A stretch of DNA of 64,000 nucleotides from Lachnospiraceae bacterium (GTDB lineage: Bacteria > Bacillota > Clostridia > Lachnospirales > Lachnospiraceae), in the NCBI GenBank assembly GCA_910573755.1, contig CAJTBO010000004.1:1-64000 (forward strand), in the 5' to 3' direction. Below are positions 7,861 through 16,888 of the stretch, one piece after another (position 1 is the stretch's first letter; every line of letters begins with the position of its first letter). The position numbers and the translations under genes were made by a program. The notes under the pieces are model-generated. The model made no database searches and was not told where the DNA came from. It worked only from the letters and a program-made list of their open reading frames with translations.

Positions 7861-10254
7861 CGCATACATGGACCGCTGTCCTACCGAATCGAACTTTACC
7901 GTCACCTGATAATCTTTCGTACCCATTTCCAGCGCCAGCACCGTTCCCTCTCCGTACTTTGTATGAAGCACTCTGTCGCCAACACCATAGTCCGGTTTCC
8001 CGCCGGGCGCCTGCGCTCCTTTGGAAAGCCCGTTTATGCTCTGCAGGCTCGAAACGCCTCTGGCAATAAAAGGCTTGTTTTCCTCCGCAGTCCGCGTCAC
8101 CTTCTTTAAACCGCCGTTTCCGAACGTATGCATGGCGCTGCTGCCGTAGCCGCTTTTTGCAGCGCTGCCAAAACTCCCCTTTGCATCCCCTGCTCCGGCA
8201 CTGTAACCTCTTCCCGGGGCACCCGCAGTACCTCCGGACCGCTTCTCTGAATCACTGTAAAAAGGCAGCGGCGCATCGTTTCCGAAGCTATAACTGTCAT
8301 CATCCTGCCATCTTCTGAGCGGCGGGATATAGCCGTCGATCAGTTCCGCCGGAATCTCCCTGACAAACCTGCTCACCGCGTTATACTGCGTCTCTCCCCG
8401 CACCATCCTCTGTCTGGCGCAGGACAGCATCAACTCCTGCATCGCCCGGGTAATCCCCACATAGGCAAGCCGCCTCTCCTCCTCAATATCCTCCATATCG
8501 TCCGATATAATGGACATATAACTCGGAAACAGCCCCTCTTCCAGTCCCGCCAGATAGACATAGGGAAACTCCAGCCCCTTCGCGGAGTGAAGCGTCATTA
8601 AAAGCACCCTGCCTTCGCCGCCCGCCATATTGTCAATATCACTGACCAGCGCCACTTCCTCCAGAAACCCACTGAGCGACGGCTCTTCCGCACCCTCTTC
8701 ATAGGAAACAAGTTTGCTGACCAGTTCCTCCACATTGTCGATCCGGTCATCCGCGTCCTCTTCGTCTGATGCACGCAGTTCTTCCAGATACCCTGTCTGT
8801 TCCAGAATATCCTCCAGCAGTTCCTTCAAGGAATAAAACTCCATTTTTCCCCGAAAAGCCTGTATCATCGTCACAAAAGCCGAAAGCTTTGACAGCCCTC
8901 TGCCGATCCCCGGAATTTCCCCCGCTTCTCTTAACGCATTATAAAAACTGATGCCCTTTGCGTCCGCATAATCCTGCACCCGCTGAATGGTCGCCGCACC
9001 GATCCCCCGTTTCGGAATATTGATGATGCGCTTCACCGCCACATCATCCGCCCCGTTGTCGATCGTCTTCAGATAGGCGAGCATATCCTTGATCTCCCTG
9101 CGGGCGTAGAAATTCGTACCGCCCACCACATTATAGGGAATGCCCTCCATGACCATCCGCTCCTCCAGAATACGCGCCTGCGCATTGGTCCGGTACAAAA
9201 TCGCAAATTCCGAAAAACCGCATCCTGCTTTCCTGTATTTTCTCGCAATATCATCAGCGATATACTCCGCTTCCTCATAAGCCGTATCAAACTGCTGAAA
9301 CCGCACCAGCCGGCCCGTTCCGTTGCTTGTCCAGAGCGTCTTGCTCTTTCTTCCCTGATTATTTCTGATCACCGCATTGGCGGCATCCAGAATGCTCTGG
9401 GTGGAACGATAGTTCTGCTCCAGCCTGACCACCTTCGCCTCCGGGTACACCTTTTCAAAATCCAGAATATTGCGGATATTGGCTCCCCTGAATTTATAGA
9501 TGGACTGATCATCATCCCCCACCACGCAGAGATTCCTGCTGCCGTCCGCTAAAAGACGCACCAGTTCAAACTGCGCCGTATTGGTATCCTGATATTCATC
9601 TACCATAATATAGGTAAAACGGTTCTGATAATTCTGCAGTACCTCCGGCTTTGTCCGAAACAACTCCACCGTCAGCATGATCAGATCATCAAAATCCACT
9701 GCGTTATTCTTCTTCAACGTCTGCTGGTATTCCAGATATGCCGCCGCGATCTTTTTCTGCGTAAAATCCCAGGAAACATTCCGCGCAAACTGCTCCGCCC
9801 CGATCAGTTCGTTCTTCGCATTGGAGATCATATTTAAGATAGCCCGCTCCTTAAGCTGCTTCGTATCGATCTGCAGCTTTTTACAGACCTCCTTCATCAC
9901 GGTTTTCTGGTCATCCGTATCATATATCGTAAAATTGGTATCATATCCCAGCAAATCGATATATCTGTGCAGGATCCGCACGCAGGCGGAATGGAATGTG
10001 GAAACCCAGATGCTCTCCGAGCCGAATCCCACCAGCTTATCCACTCTCTCCCGCATCTCCCCCGCCGCCTTGTTGGTAAAGGTAATGGCAAGGATATGCC
10101 AGGGATTGACGCCGAGCCGGTCTATCAGATAAGCGATCCTGTGGGTCAGCACCCTTGTCTTACCGCTTCCGGCACCTGCCAGAATAAGAAGCGGTCCTTC
10201 CGTACAAAAGACCGCTTCCTTTTGTTTATCATTTAACGTATCATATATGCTCAT
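7834..10254 (-). CDS. pcrA: ATP-dependent DNA helicase UvrD/PcrA
   Basis: An 806-residue SF1A 3'-5' DNA helicase acting in repair, replication restart and removal of proteins from DNA. Motifs appear in order: Q motif LNDKQKEAV, Walker A LAGAGSGKT (25-33), ITFTNKAAGEMRERV, Walker B VDEYQDTN, GDDDQSIYKFRGA, LEQNYRST, and LMTLHSAKGLEFPYV in the second core domain. The C-terminus (from about 750, DYGVGDRVLHTKYGEG) matches the PcrA Tudor-like tail that contacts RNA polymerase. The ATG at 10254 is chosen over upstream in-frame starts because GGAG sits 6 nt before it. Between about 675 and 745 lies a Gly/Ser-rich linker. Confidence 0.93.
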   Translation of the reverse strand: MSIYDTLNDKQKEAVFCTEGPLLILAGAGSGKTRVLTHRIAYLIDRLGVNPWHILAITFTNKAAGEMRERVDKLVGFGSESIWVSTFHSACVRILHRYIDLLGYDTNFTIYDTDDQKTVMKEVCKKLQIDTKQLKERAILNMISNAKNELIGAEQFARNVSWDFTQKKIAAAYLEYQQTLKKNNAVDFDDLIMLTVELFRTKPEVLQNYQNRFTYIMVDEYQDTNTAQFELVRLLADGSRNLCVVGDDDQSIYKFRGANIRNILDFEKVYPEAKVVRLEQNYRSTQSILDAANAVIRNNQGRKSKTLWTSNGTGRLVRFQQFDTAYEEAEYIADDIARKYRKAGCGFSEFAILYRTNAQARILEERMVMEGIPYNVVGGTNFYARREIKDMLAYLKTIDNGADDVAVKRIINIPKRGIGAATIQRVQDYADAKGISFYNALREAGEIPGIGRGLSKLSAFVTMIQAFRGKMEFYSLKELLEDILEQTGYLEELRASDEEDADDRIDNVEELVSKLVSYEEGAEEPSLSGFLEEVALVSDIDNMAGGEGRVLLMTLHSAKGLEFPYVYLAGLEEGLFPSYMSIISDDMEDIEEERRLAYVGITRAMQELMLSCARQRMVRGETQYNAVSRFVREIPAELIDGYIPPLRRWQDDDSYSFGNDAPLPFYSDSEKRSGGTAGAPGRGYSAGAGDAKGSFGSAAKSGYGSSAMHTFGNGGLKKVTRTAEENKPFIARGVSSLQSINGLSKGAQAPGGKPDYGVGDRVLHTKYGEGTVLALEMGTKDYQVTVKFDSVGQRSMYAGFAKLKKL

Positions 10255-10509
10255 GCATTTCTCCATGTCTCCCGGGCAGCGGCGCTTTACTGCCCGCGAC
10301 GCTATGCCCATCCTCCGGTTTCACCGGACATCTACCTGAAACTTTTCATTTACTCTTACATTCTTTCCAGCAAAAGCACGCGTCCCACGCCCGCCCTTTA
10401 CCGTTCGTCGAAAAGGCACGCCGGCTTTTCCTGCCGATACCAATATCCATTACAGAAACAACTCCACCGTACCCGATACCCGGCATCCCTCCCATTTTTG
10501 CCTGCCGCG

Positions 10510-11502
10510 TCACACAAAAAGCTGGCTTCCACAGTTCCCGCAGAATTTCGTCCCGGTCGTCGGCGTTCCGCAGTTCGGACAGAACTTCGGCGAAACAGCC
10601 GGAAGAGGCGCCGCTGCTCCTGCAGGCGCTGCCGCCTGATTGTTCGCCGCCATACCCTGATGCATCATCCCCTGCACCATCTGCTGGCCCATCGCCATTC
10701 CCATCTGAAGCTGCACCATATCCGAAGCAACCCCGCTGCCGCTTCCGCCGCCTTTTCCCACGGCATCTGCCATCGCGATCTGCTGGTACTTGTTTACATC
10801 TGAGAGCAGGGACTGTGCCGCTGCTTTCTCCTGCATCTTCCTGATCTCTTCCGGATAGGAAAAACTTTCAATATTAAAATCCGTAATGGAGATGCCGATC
10901 TTCTGCATATCCCGGTCCAGATCAGCCATGATCCCCTTTGCAATATTGGCTGCATCCATCTGAAGATTAAAGATATCTCTGCCCTCTTTACCGATCCAGC
11001 TCATCAGAAGCTGATCCAGATTCGCAATGATACGCCCCTTTACGTCGTCCACCGTATAACCTGTTTTCACACCGGCAAGCTTCTCGATCAGCACCTTAGC
11101 GCTCTCCACCTTACAGCTGAAGGTACCGAAAGCCCTGATCGGCATACCGCCGGGCAAACCCTGAGCAGGCAGATTGATCGCGCTCTTGGTCCCCCATTTC
11201 ACAAGCTGTTCCTTCGTATTGATAAACAGCACCTCCGCCCGCAGCGGCGCATTAAAACCGAATTTAAAACTGGCAAGCGTAGTCAGAAACGGAATGATAT
11301 CGGACTCCACATCATACCGCCCTTCCCTTTCAAAGATCCCCTCTATCTTGCCGTTATACATAAAGATGGCATCCTGCCCCATCCTGATGATCAGTTTGGA
11401 GCCCTTTTTGATCTCGTCATTTTCCCATTTCCACAAAAGCACGCCTTCCTTGCTCTCGTTCCACTCGATCACATTGGCGAGCTGTGTAGCAAAAATCCCC
11501 AT
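10510..11502 (-). CDS. SPFH-domain protein with C-terminal zinc ribbon
   Basis: A 330-residue protein of the SPFH/band-7-like group often annotated as virion core protein-like. The N-terminus (MGIFATQLANVIEWNES) and LLWKWENDEIKKGSKLIIR begin an SPFH-type beta-rich domain; helices up to about 250 include EEIRKMQEKAAAQSLLSDVN. An Ala/Gly/Met/Gln-rich linker (MGMAMGQQMVQGMMHQGMAA) follows, and the end is a zinc ribbon with two CxxC pairs (FCPNCGTPT and KFCGNCGSQL). Such proteins are cytosolic or membrane-associated scaffolds of unknown client. The start at 11502 has GGAGGT 4 nt upstream; a longer open frame upstream lacks support. It stands as a single gene. Confidence 0.82.
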   Translation of the reverse strand: MGIFATQLANVIEWNESKEGVLLWKWENDEIKKGSKLIIRMGQDAIFMYNGKIEGIFEREGRYDVESDIIPFLTTLASFKFGFNAPLRAEVLFINTKEQLVKWGTKSAINLPAQGLPGGMPIRAFGTFSCKVESAKVLIEKLAGVKTGYTVDDVKGRIIANLDQLLMSWIGKEGRDIFNLQMDAANIAKGIMADLDRDMQKIGISITDFNIESFSYPEEIRKMQEKAAAQSLLSDVNKYQQIAMADAVGKGGGSGSGVASDMVQLQMGMAMGQQMVQGMMHQGMAANNQAAAPAGAAAPLPAVSPKFCPNCGTPTTGTKFCGNCGSQLFV

Positions 11503-11650
11503 AATTACCTCCATTCCAGTTCCGCAGATATCCTTCCAGCACACATCACCCGTAACACGATTTATGCCGCTCCGCGTCCATAAATCGCGTTGTGCACTGA
11601 CCGGATATCTGCTGTTTTCCAGTTCCGCAGATGCCCCGATCCGTCGTTTT

Positions 11651-12907
11651 TTATTCTTGTTCCGGTACTGTAATATATCCTGCCGCAGCAGATGCCGCCG
11701 CCGTTGCCGGCGAACCGAGGAAAATCTCCACTTTGGACGTTCCCATACGCCCCAGAAAATTCCTGTTGTTTGTGGCAAGCACCCTTTCACCGTCCGTCAG
11801 GATGCCGCAGGCTCTTCCGCAGCACAGTCCGCAGCCCGGATGCGTAACGATCGCCCCGGCTTCTGCCAGAATACGGATATACCCCTCTTTTACCGCCTCC
11901 TGATAAATACTCCTGCTGGCTGGCGTAACGATCAGTTTTACAAACGGCGCAACCTTCTTCCCTTTCAGGATCTTTGCCGCCACCGACAGATCTTCCAGCC
12001 TTCCGTTGGTGCAGGAACCGATAAACACCTGATCCAGTTTTGTTCCCGCCATTTCCGATACATTGTGGATATTATCCACCTGAGAAGGACAGGCGAGCAC
12101 TGCCGCCATCTCCTCCGCCCTGTATTCCATCACCTGACAGTATGACGCATCCTCATCCGCATACAGCCAGTCAACATCTTCCATCTTTACGCCGGAATAC
12201 GCGCAGGTCTTTTCATCCGGCGCAAACAGCGCCGCCTTCGCGCCCGCCTCGATCGCCATATTGGAGATCGTCATACGGGAAGAGACGCTCATCTCCTCCA
12301 CTGTGCTGCCCGAAAATTCCAGCACTTTATAAGTAGCCCCGTCTGCCCTTAGATCCCCGATCAGACGCAGGATGATATCCTTTGCATAGACCCCCTTCGG
12401 CAGTTTTCCGTTGATCACTACCTTTATGGTCTCCGGCACTCTGATCCACATCTCCCCCGTGCCCAGCACCGCCGCCATCTCCGTATAGCCTATCCCCGAA
12501 GAAAAACAGCACACACAGCCGTAAGTCGTGGTATGGGAATCTGTTCCGAATACAATATTGCCGGGCTTCGCATAGCCCATCTCCGGCATAAGCTGATGAC
12601 AGATACCGTCCGCCCTGTGGAAATGCTTAAGTCCCTGCTCCTTCACAAAGGCGTCCCCGATCTTGAAATGCCTTACATCCTCCACCGCACTGGTCGGCAC
12701 CAGATGGTCATAGATCAGCACAACCTTATCCTGATCCCAGACTTTCTGAAATCCCATCTCACGGAATTTATCCACCACAAACGGGATAAAGATATCATGT
12801 ATCATCACCCGGTCTACTTTCACCGTCTTGATCTCTCCCGGAGATACGGAAGGCTCACCGGTATTTCTCATCACAATTTTCTCAATTAATGTATGCCCCA
12901 TATTCAC
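11651..12907 (-). CDS. LeuC/HacA-type hydro-lyase large subunit (first pair)
   Basis: A 418-residue Fe-S aconitase-superfamily large subunit (3-isopropylmalate dehydratase type). Substrate and cluster motifs are FGTDSHTTTYG, IGSCTNGRLEDL with the first cluster Cys, and HPGCGLCCGRACG with the CxxC pair. It overlaps its small-subunit gene by 4 nt, so the two are translated together. The family isomerises or dehydrates 2-alkylmalates: isopropylmalate, homoaconitate, citraconate or 2,3-dimethylmalate. The C-G-L-C-C-G cluster region differs from classical LeuC and no leuA or leuB lies nearby, so leucine biosynthesis should not be assumed. A second, divergent pair lies immediately upstream in the same direction. 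Confidence 0.8.
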   Translation of the reverse strand: MNMGHTLIEKIVMRNTGEPSVSPGEIKTVKVDRVMIHDIFIPFVVDKFREMGFQKVWDQDKVVLIYDHLVPTSAVEDVRHFKIGDAFVKEQGLKHFHRADGICHQLMPEMGYAKPGNIVFGTDSHTTTYGCVCCFSSGIGYTEMAAVLGTGEMWIRVPETIKVVINGKLPKGVYAKDIILRLIGDLRADGATYKVLEFSGSTVEEMSVSSRMTISNMAIEAGAKAALFAPDEKTCAYSGVKMEDVDWLYADEDASYCQVMEYRAEEMAAVLACPSQVDNIHNVSEMAGTKLDQVFIGSCTNGRLEDLSVAAKILKGKKVAPFVKLIVTPASRSIYQEAVKEGYIRILAEAGAIVTHPGCGLCCGRACGILTDGERVLATNNRNFLGRMGTSKVEIFLGSPATAAASAAAGYITVPEQE

Positions 12908-13392
12908 ACCCCGTTCCTTGCCTGCATCGCCTTTACCAGTCCGCCGGCATTCAAAATATCCATCAGATTTTCCGGAAGCGGCGTGATCGGGTAATCCTTA
13001 CCGCCTGCCTGAATCTTTTCACCCATTGTCACAGTGATAACATCCCCTTCCGCCACATCGTCCCGCAGCCCGCCGCTTTCGATCAACAAAAGTCCGTTAT
13101 TGATGGCATTTCTGAAAAAGATCCGCGCAAAGGACTTTGCGATCACGCACCGCACGCCAAGCTGCTTGATGATCTCCGGCGCCTGCTCCCTCGAGGAACC
13201 GCAGCCGAAATTTTTCCCTGCCACAATAATATCCCCCTGACCGATCTGCCCCGCAAGTTCTTCGCGAAGCGGTGAAAACGCGTACTTCTTCATATCCTCC
13301 ACACCGGGAAGCGCCAGATATTCCGTAGGGATAATGATATCCGTATCGATGTCGTCCCCTAGAAGCCATACCTTTCCTGTAAATTGTGTCAT
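12904..13392 (-). CDS. LeuD-type hydro-lyase small subunit (first pair)
   Basis: A 162-residue swivelling-domain subunit of the LeuD family. Visible motifs are DDIDTDIIIPTEYLALPG, VAGKNFGCGSSREQAP and AKSFARIFFRNAINNGL. The substrate-specificity loop after the YL pair reads ALPG and lacks the Arg expected in homoaconitases, which points to a hydrophobic side chain on the substrate. It precedes and overlaps the matching large subunit by 4 nt. Together they form the active hydro-lyase, with the cluster in the large subunit. The exact substrate is not determinable here. Confidence 0.8.
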   Translation of the reverse strand: MTQFTGKVWLLGDDIDTDIIIPTEYLALPGVEDMKKYAFSPLREELAGQIGQGDIIVAGKNFGCGSSREQAPEIIKQLGVRCVIAKSFARIFFRNAINNGLLLIESGGLRDDVAEGDVITVTMGEKIQAGGKDYPITPLPENLMDILNAGGLVKAMQARNGV

Positions 13393-13556
13393 TTTCTATA
13401 CTCTCCTATCCTGTTCCAGCTTTCCTTCCATTTTGTACTTATCATCTACATATTCTTCCGGCACCAACTGCATTACAAAATAAACAAATATTCGCCCGCC
13501 CGGAAACGCCTGCTCTCCGGTTCCGTTACAGACGCTTTTTTTACTACTGCCGCTTT

Positions 13557-14807
13557 TTACAGTTTTTCCGGTCCCGTGATCTTCCCTGCCACCGCAGACG
13601 CCGCCACGGTCGCCGCCGATGCCAGATATACTTTGGAATCCTTATGTCCTGCACGCCCCTTGAAGTTTCTCGTACCGGTGGAGATCAGCACCTCCCCCTC
13701 TCCGATCACGCCCTGACAGCTTCCCCAGCAGACGGAACAGTTGGAATTCATCATCATCGCGCCTGCCTCCAGAAAAATATCCACAAGCCCTTCCTCCAGC
13801 GCCTGCAGATAAACGCTGTTGGACGCCGGTGTGATCAGAAACCGTACGTCCGGATGTACCTTTCTTCCTTTCAGGATAGCCGCCGCCACTCTCAGTTCAT
13901 CGATACGTCCGTTGTTGCAGGAACCGAGGAACGCTTCATCGATCTTTACCTCTCCCACCTGTGTTAAAGGTTTCACATTGTCCACAAAATGCGGCTCCGC
14001 GACCACCGGCTCTATCTTTGAGAGATCATAATCATATACCTGCAGGAAAGAAGCATCCGCATCGCTCCGATACAGATTGTCATAGCTTCTCCCGTGCCCC
14101 TTCATAAATTCCACTACTTTTTCATCCGGCTCTACGATACCGGTCTTCGCCCCTGCTTCCACCGCCAGATTACAGAGTACAAACCTGTCATTGACGCTAA
14201 GTCCGTGAGCGCCCTCGCCGGCAAATTCCATGATCTTATAGTTACAGCCGTTCGCGCCGATATCCCCGATGATCGTCAATATAAGGTCTCTCGGATATAC
14301 GCCCTCTCTCAGTTTTCCCGCCAGGTTAAACCGTATCGTCTCCGGCACCAGTACCCATGATTTTCCTGTCACCATAGCATATAAAAAGTCCGTACAGCCG
14401 ATTCCCGTGCCGAAAGCGCCGACCGCCCCGTAAGAACAGGTATGGGAATCCGCCCCCATGATAAACTGCCCCGGCTCCACAAAATCTTCCAGCATGATCT
14501 GATGACACACGCCTTTGCCCTCATAAAACGCGATATCATACTTTTTCGCAAACTCCCGCATCTTTTTATGCGCCGCGGCAGTCTTCGGATTCTCTGCCGG
14601 GATATTGTGGTCTATGATAAAGACCAGCTTATCCTTATCCGCGATCCGCGGATTTTTTAACTGATTGTAAAACATATCGATGGTCAGATGCGTCGTACCG
14701 TCATTGCTCATCAGATAGTCCACATCGATTGTATGTATCTCACCGGGCTTCACAGATTCGACGCCTGCCGCCCTGGCTATGATCTTTTCCCCTATTGTCA
14801 TGCTCAT
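13557..14807 (-). CDS. LeuC/HacA-type hydro-lyase large subunit (second pair)
   Basis: A 416-residue paralogue of the downstream large subunit. Motifs are MGADSHTCSYGAVGAFGTG, FLGSCNNGRIDEL with Asn where the other copy has Thr, and SNCSVCWGSCQG holding the CxxC cluster ligands. The divergence from the other copy implies different substrates rather than a recent duplication. The matching small subunit lies about 150 nt upstream. A second possible ATG lies 6 nt in. 2-alkylmalate or homoaconitate-type hydration is the safe functional level. Confidence 0.8.
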   Translation of the reverse strand: MSMTIGEKIIARAAGVESVKPGEIHTIDVDYLMSNDGTTHLTIDMFYNQLKNPRIADKDKLVFIIDHNIPAENPKTAAAHKKMREFAKKYDIAFYEGKGVCHQIMLEDFVEPGQFIMGADSHTCSYGAVGAFGTGIGCTDFLYAMVTGKSWVLVPETIRFNLAGKLREGVYPRDLILTIIGDIGANGCNYKIMEFAGEGAHGLSVNDRFVLCNLAVEAGAKTGIVEPDEKVVEFMKGHGRSYDNLYRSDADASFLQVYDYDLSKIEPVVAEPHFVDNVKPLTQVGEVKIDEAFLGSCNNGRIDELRVAAAILKGRKVHPDVRFLITPASNSVYLQALEEGLVDIFLEAGAMMMNSNCSVCWGSCQGVIGEGEVLISTGTRNFKGRAGHKDSKVYLASAATVAASAVAGKITGPEKL

Positions 14808-14956
14808 ACGATTACTCTCCTATTCCAATCCCGCATTCGCCCTGCAGATACACCATACCCGAAACTCCTTTCCCGCCGTTAATGCATCGGAAAAACCTTT
14901 TCCGCCGTAATGCATCGACAGATCATTTCCCGCACTGTCCGGGCTCATGCCGTTTT

Positions 14957-15430
14957 CTACTCTTCCTTATTTAATGACGCGATCAGCCCGCCCTGATTCA
15001 ATATATTCTGCATATAAGGCGGAAGCTTTGTGCAGGTATGGGTAACACTGCCTGCCGTAATGGTTCCTTCCGATAAATCCAGTTTGGCCTCTTCCCCCGC
15101 CTGTGCCACATCATAAAAATCTTTGCTCACAAGTACAGGCAGTCCGATATTGATCGCATTCCGGTAAAAAATCCGCGCAAAGGACTTTGCCACAACCGCT
15201 TTAACGCCGAGCGCCTTTAATACGCCGGGCGCCTGCTCTCTGGAGGAACCGCAGCCAAAGTTCTCACCTGCCACAATAATATCACCGGGTTTAACATTCT
15301 TTGCAAACTCCTCGTCCAGCGACTCAAACGTGTATCCCTTCATATCCTCAACACTTGGCAAAAGCAAATACTGTGACGCAATGATCTGATCCGTATCCAC
15401 ATCATTATGGAATTTAAAAATTTTACTCAT
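14957..15430 (-). CDS. LeuD-type hydro-lyase small subunit (second pair)
   Basis: A 157-residue LeuD-family small subunit with NDVDTDQIIASQYLLLPS, VAGENFGCGSSREQAP and AKSFARIFYRNAINIGLP. The loop after the YL pair is LLPS, again without Arg. The ATG at 15430 is chosen because GGGAG lies 6 nt upstream; an upstream in-frame start has no ribosome site. It is the first gene of the four-gene hydro-lyase run, followed by its large subunit after 149 nt that hold no recognised gene. Confidence 0.8.
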   Translation of the reverse strand: MSKIFKFHNDVDTDQIIASQYLLLPSVEDMKGYTFESLDEEFAKNVKPGDIIVAGENFGCGSSREQAPGVLKALGVKAVVAKSFARIFYRNAINIGLPVLVSKDFYDVAQAGEEAKLDLSEGTITAGSVTHTCTKLPPYMQNILNQGGLIASLNKEE

Positions 15431-15584
15431 AGCTTCTCCCTTCCTGTTATTTCCCTGTCTCTTTGTCCGGCACACTCACCACCAAACACACATAGTCTAT
15501 CATATTTTTTTATCCTTGAAAAGATTGCTTTCCATATCAATTTATGATATTCTGTTTCATCGCCGCTAAAGCCTGCCGATACCG

Positions 15585-15726
15585 CCGCCCGGATGGAAAT
15601 CAGATTCTCAAGGAGTGCCCTTGAAAAACGCCGGCACTTAGCGAGGTCCCTCACGAGCTTAGTGTCCGCTGCGTTTTTCACGGAGCGCAAGCGTGCCGAC
15701 GGAGAATCTGATTTCCATCCGGGCGG
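15585..15726. repeat. Nested inverted-repeat element, 142 bp
   Basis: Perfect 25-bp terminal arms (beginning CCGCCCGGATGG at 15585-15609, and its exact complement at 15702-15726) enclose an imperfect inner hairpin with arms starting AAAAACGC and ending GCGTTTTT, around CTTAGCGAGG/CACGAGCTTAG. It lies in the 460-bp gap between the divergent leuD-like and metF genes. The architecture fits a mobile palindromic unit (REP or MITE-like) or a structured RNA, possibly acting also as a bidirectional terminator or insulator. Confidence 0.75.
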
Positions 15727-15890
15727 ACTCCCTGCCGGTTTTTCTGCCGGCTGACCTTCACTCTATTTCTTGTCCTGAAAGTCATAATGTGCTATAATCT
15801 TCTCTGGCCCATAGCAAATATCATATGGAGAATACCCATAATATTTACTGTAAAAAGCTATCATAACAACCGATGAAAGGAATACTATAT

Positions 15891-16730
15891 ATGAATAAAG
15901 TACAGATCTCCATGGAGATATTCCCCCCTAAAAAAGACAGCGAATTCTCTTCCGCCTACCGTGTCGCAAAAGAACTGGCGGATATCAATCCTGATTTTAT
16001 CAGCGTTACCTACGGCGCCGGCGGAAGCCGTTCCAAAAGCACAATCGAGATTGCTTCCTACATCCAGAACGAACTGCATATTCCCGCCATGGCGCATCTG
16101 ACCTGTGTAGGCAGCACCAGAGAAGATATAAGCAGGCTCTGCGAAGAGTTTAAAGCGCATAATATCTCCAATGTACTGGCTCTGCGGGGCGACCGTCCAA
16201 AAGATATGTCCGATGAACAGTATAACGGCAGGGAATTCACCTACGCCTCCAATCTTGTGGATTTTCTGAAGGAACACACGGAGCTTGAGATCTGGGGCGC
16301 CTGTTATCCGGAAAAACACTTTGAATCTTTCAGTAAGGAAGCCGACCTGATGCATATGAAAGAAAAACAGGATAAAGGTGTGACGCAGTTCATCACCCAG
16401 CTTTTTTTTGACAACGACTTTTTCTACGAATTCCGGGATAAGGCTGCGAGAAAAGGCATTACCGCTCCGATCCATGCAGGCATTATGCCTATCACCAGCG
16501 CAGGCCAGATCGGACGTTCCATCTCCCTCTCCGGTTCCTCCGTACCGAAAGCGTTATCCGATATTATCGCCGCCCACGGAGACGATCCCGAAGATATGTA
16601 TAATGCCGGTATCGATTATGCCATCCGCCAGTGCAATGACCTCTTACAGAACGGCGTAGACGGCATCCACATTTATACCATGAATAAGCCTGATGTGGCA
16701 AAACAGATCGTAAAAGCCCTTGCCATCTGA
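15891..16730 (+). CDS. metF: 5,10-methylenetetrahydrofolate reductase
   Basis: A 279-residue MetF, which reduces methylene-THF to methyl-THF for methionine synthesis or the methyl branch of acetogenesis. Motifs: SMEIFPPKKDSEF at the N-terminus, DFISVTYGAGGS, HLTCVGSTREDI, VLALRGDRPKD, QLFFDNDFFYEF and HAGIMPITSAGQI. The start MNKVQIS at 15891 is preferred over an in-frame ATG 18 nt earlier, because AGGA lies 8 nt upstream. It is one of few plus-strand genes and stands alone after the nested repeat; no folate-enzyme neighbours are seen. Confidence 0.92.
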   Translation: MNKVQISMEIFPPKKDSEFSSAYRVAKELADINPDFISVTYGAGGSRSKSTIEIASYIQNELHIPAMAHLTCVGSTREDISRLCEEFKAHNISNVLALRGDRPKDMSDEQYNGREFTYASNLVDFLKEHTELEIWGACYPEKHFESFSKEADLMHMKEKQDKGVTQFITQLFFDNDFFYEFRDKAARKGITAPIHAGIMPITSAGQIGRSISLSGSSVPKALSDIIAAHGDDPEDMYNAGIDYAIRQCNDLLQNGVDGIHIYTMNKPDVAKQIVKALAI

Positions 16731-16888
16731 CTGCGTTCACAAAACATTCAAAACTTTTCATTCAAACAGCCTTGCGCTAACCGCCGGGCAGACTTATACT
16801 GATATCATAACCGCAGTCGAAAACAGACTGCCGCAAATAACATTTATTTTTTAAGCCATCAGCAAACAGGAAAGGCGGCAATATCATA

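Noticed and set aside
11651-15430. Assigning both pairs as leuC and leuD
   Set aside because: Motifs support the superfamily only; no leuA or leuB is nearby and cluster residues differ, so gene symbols were withheld.
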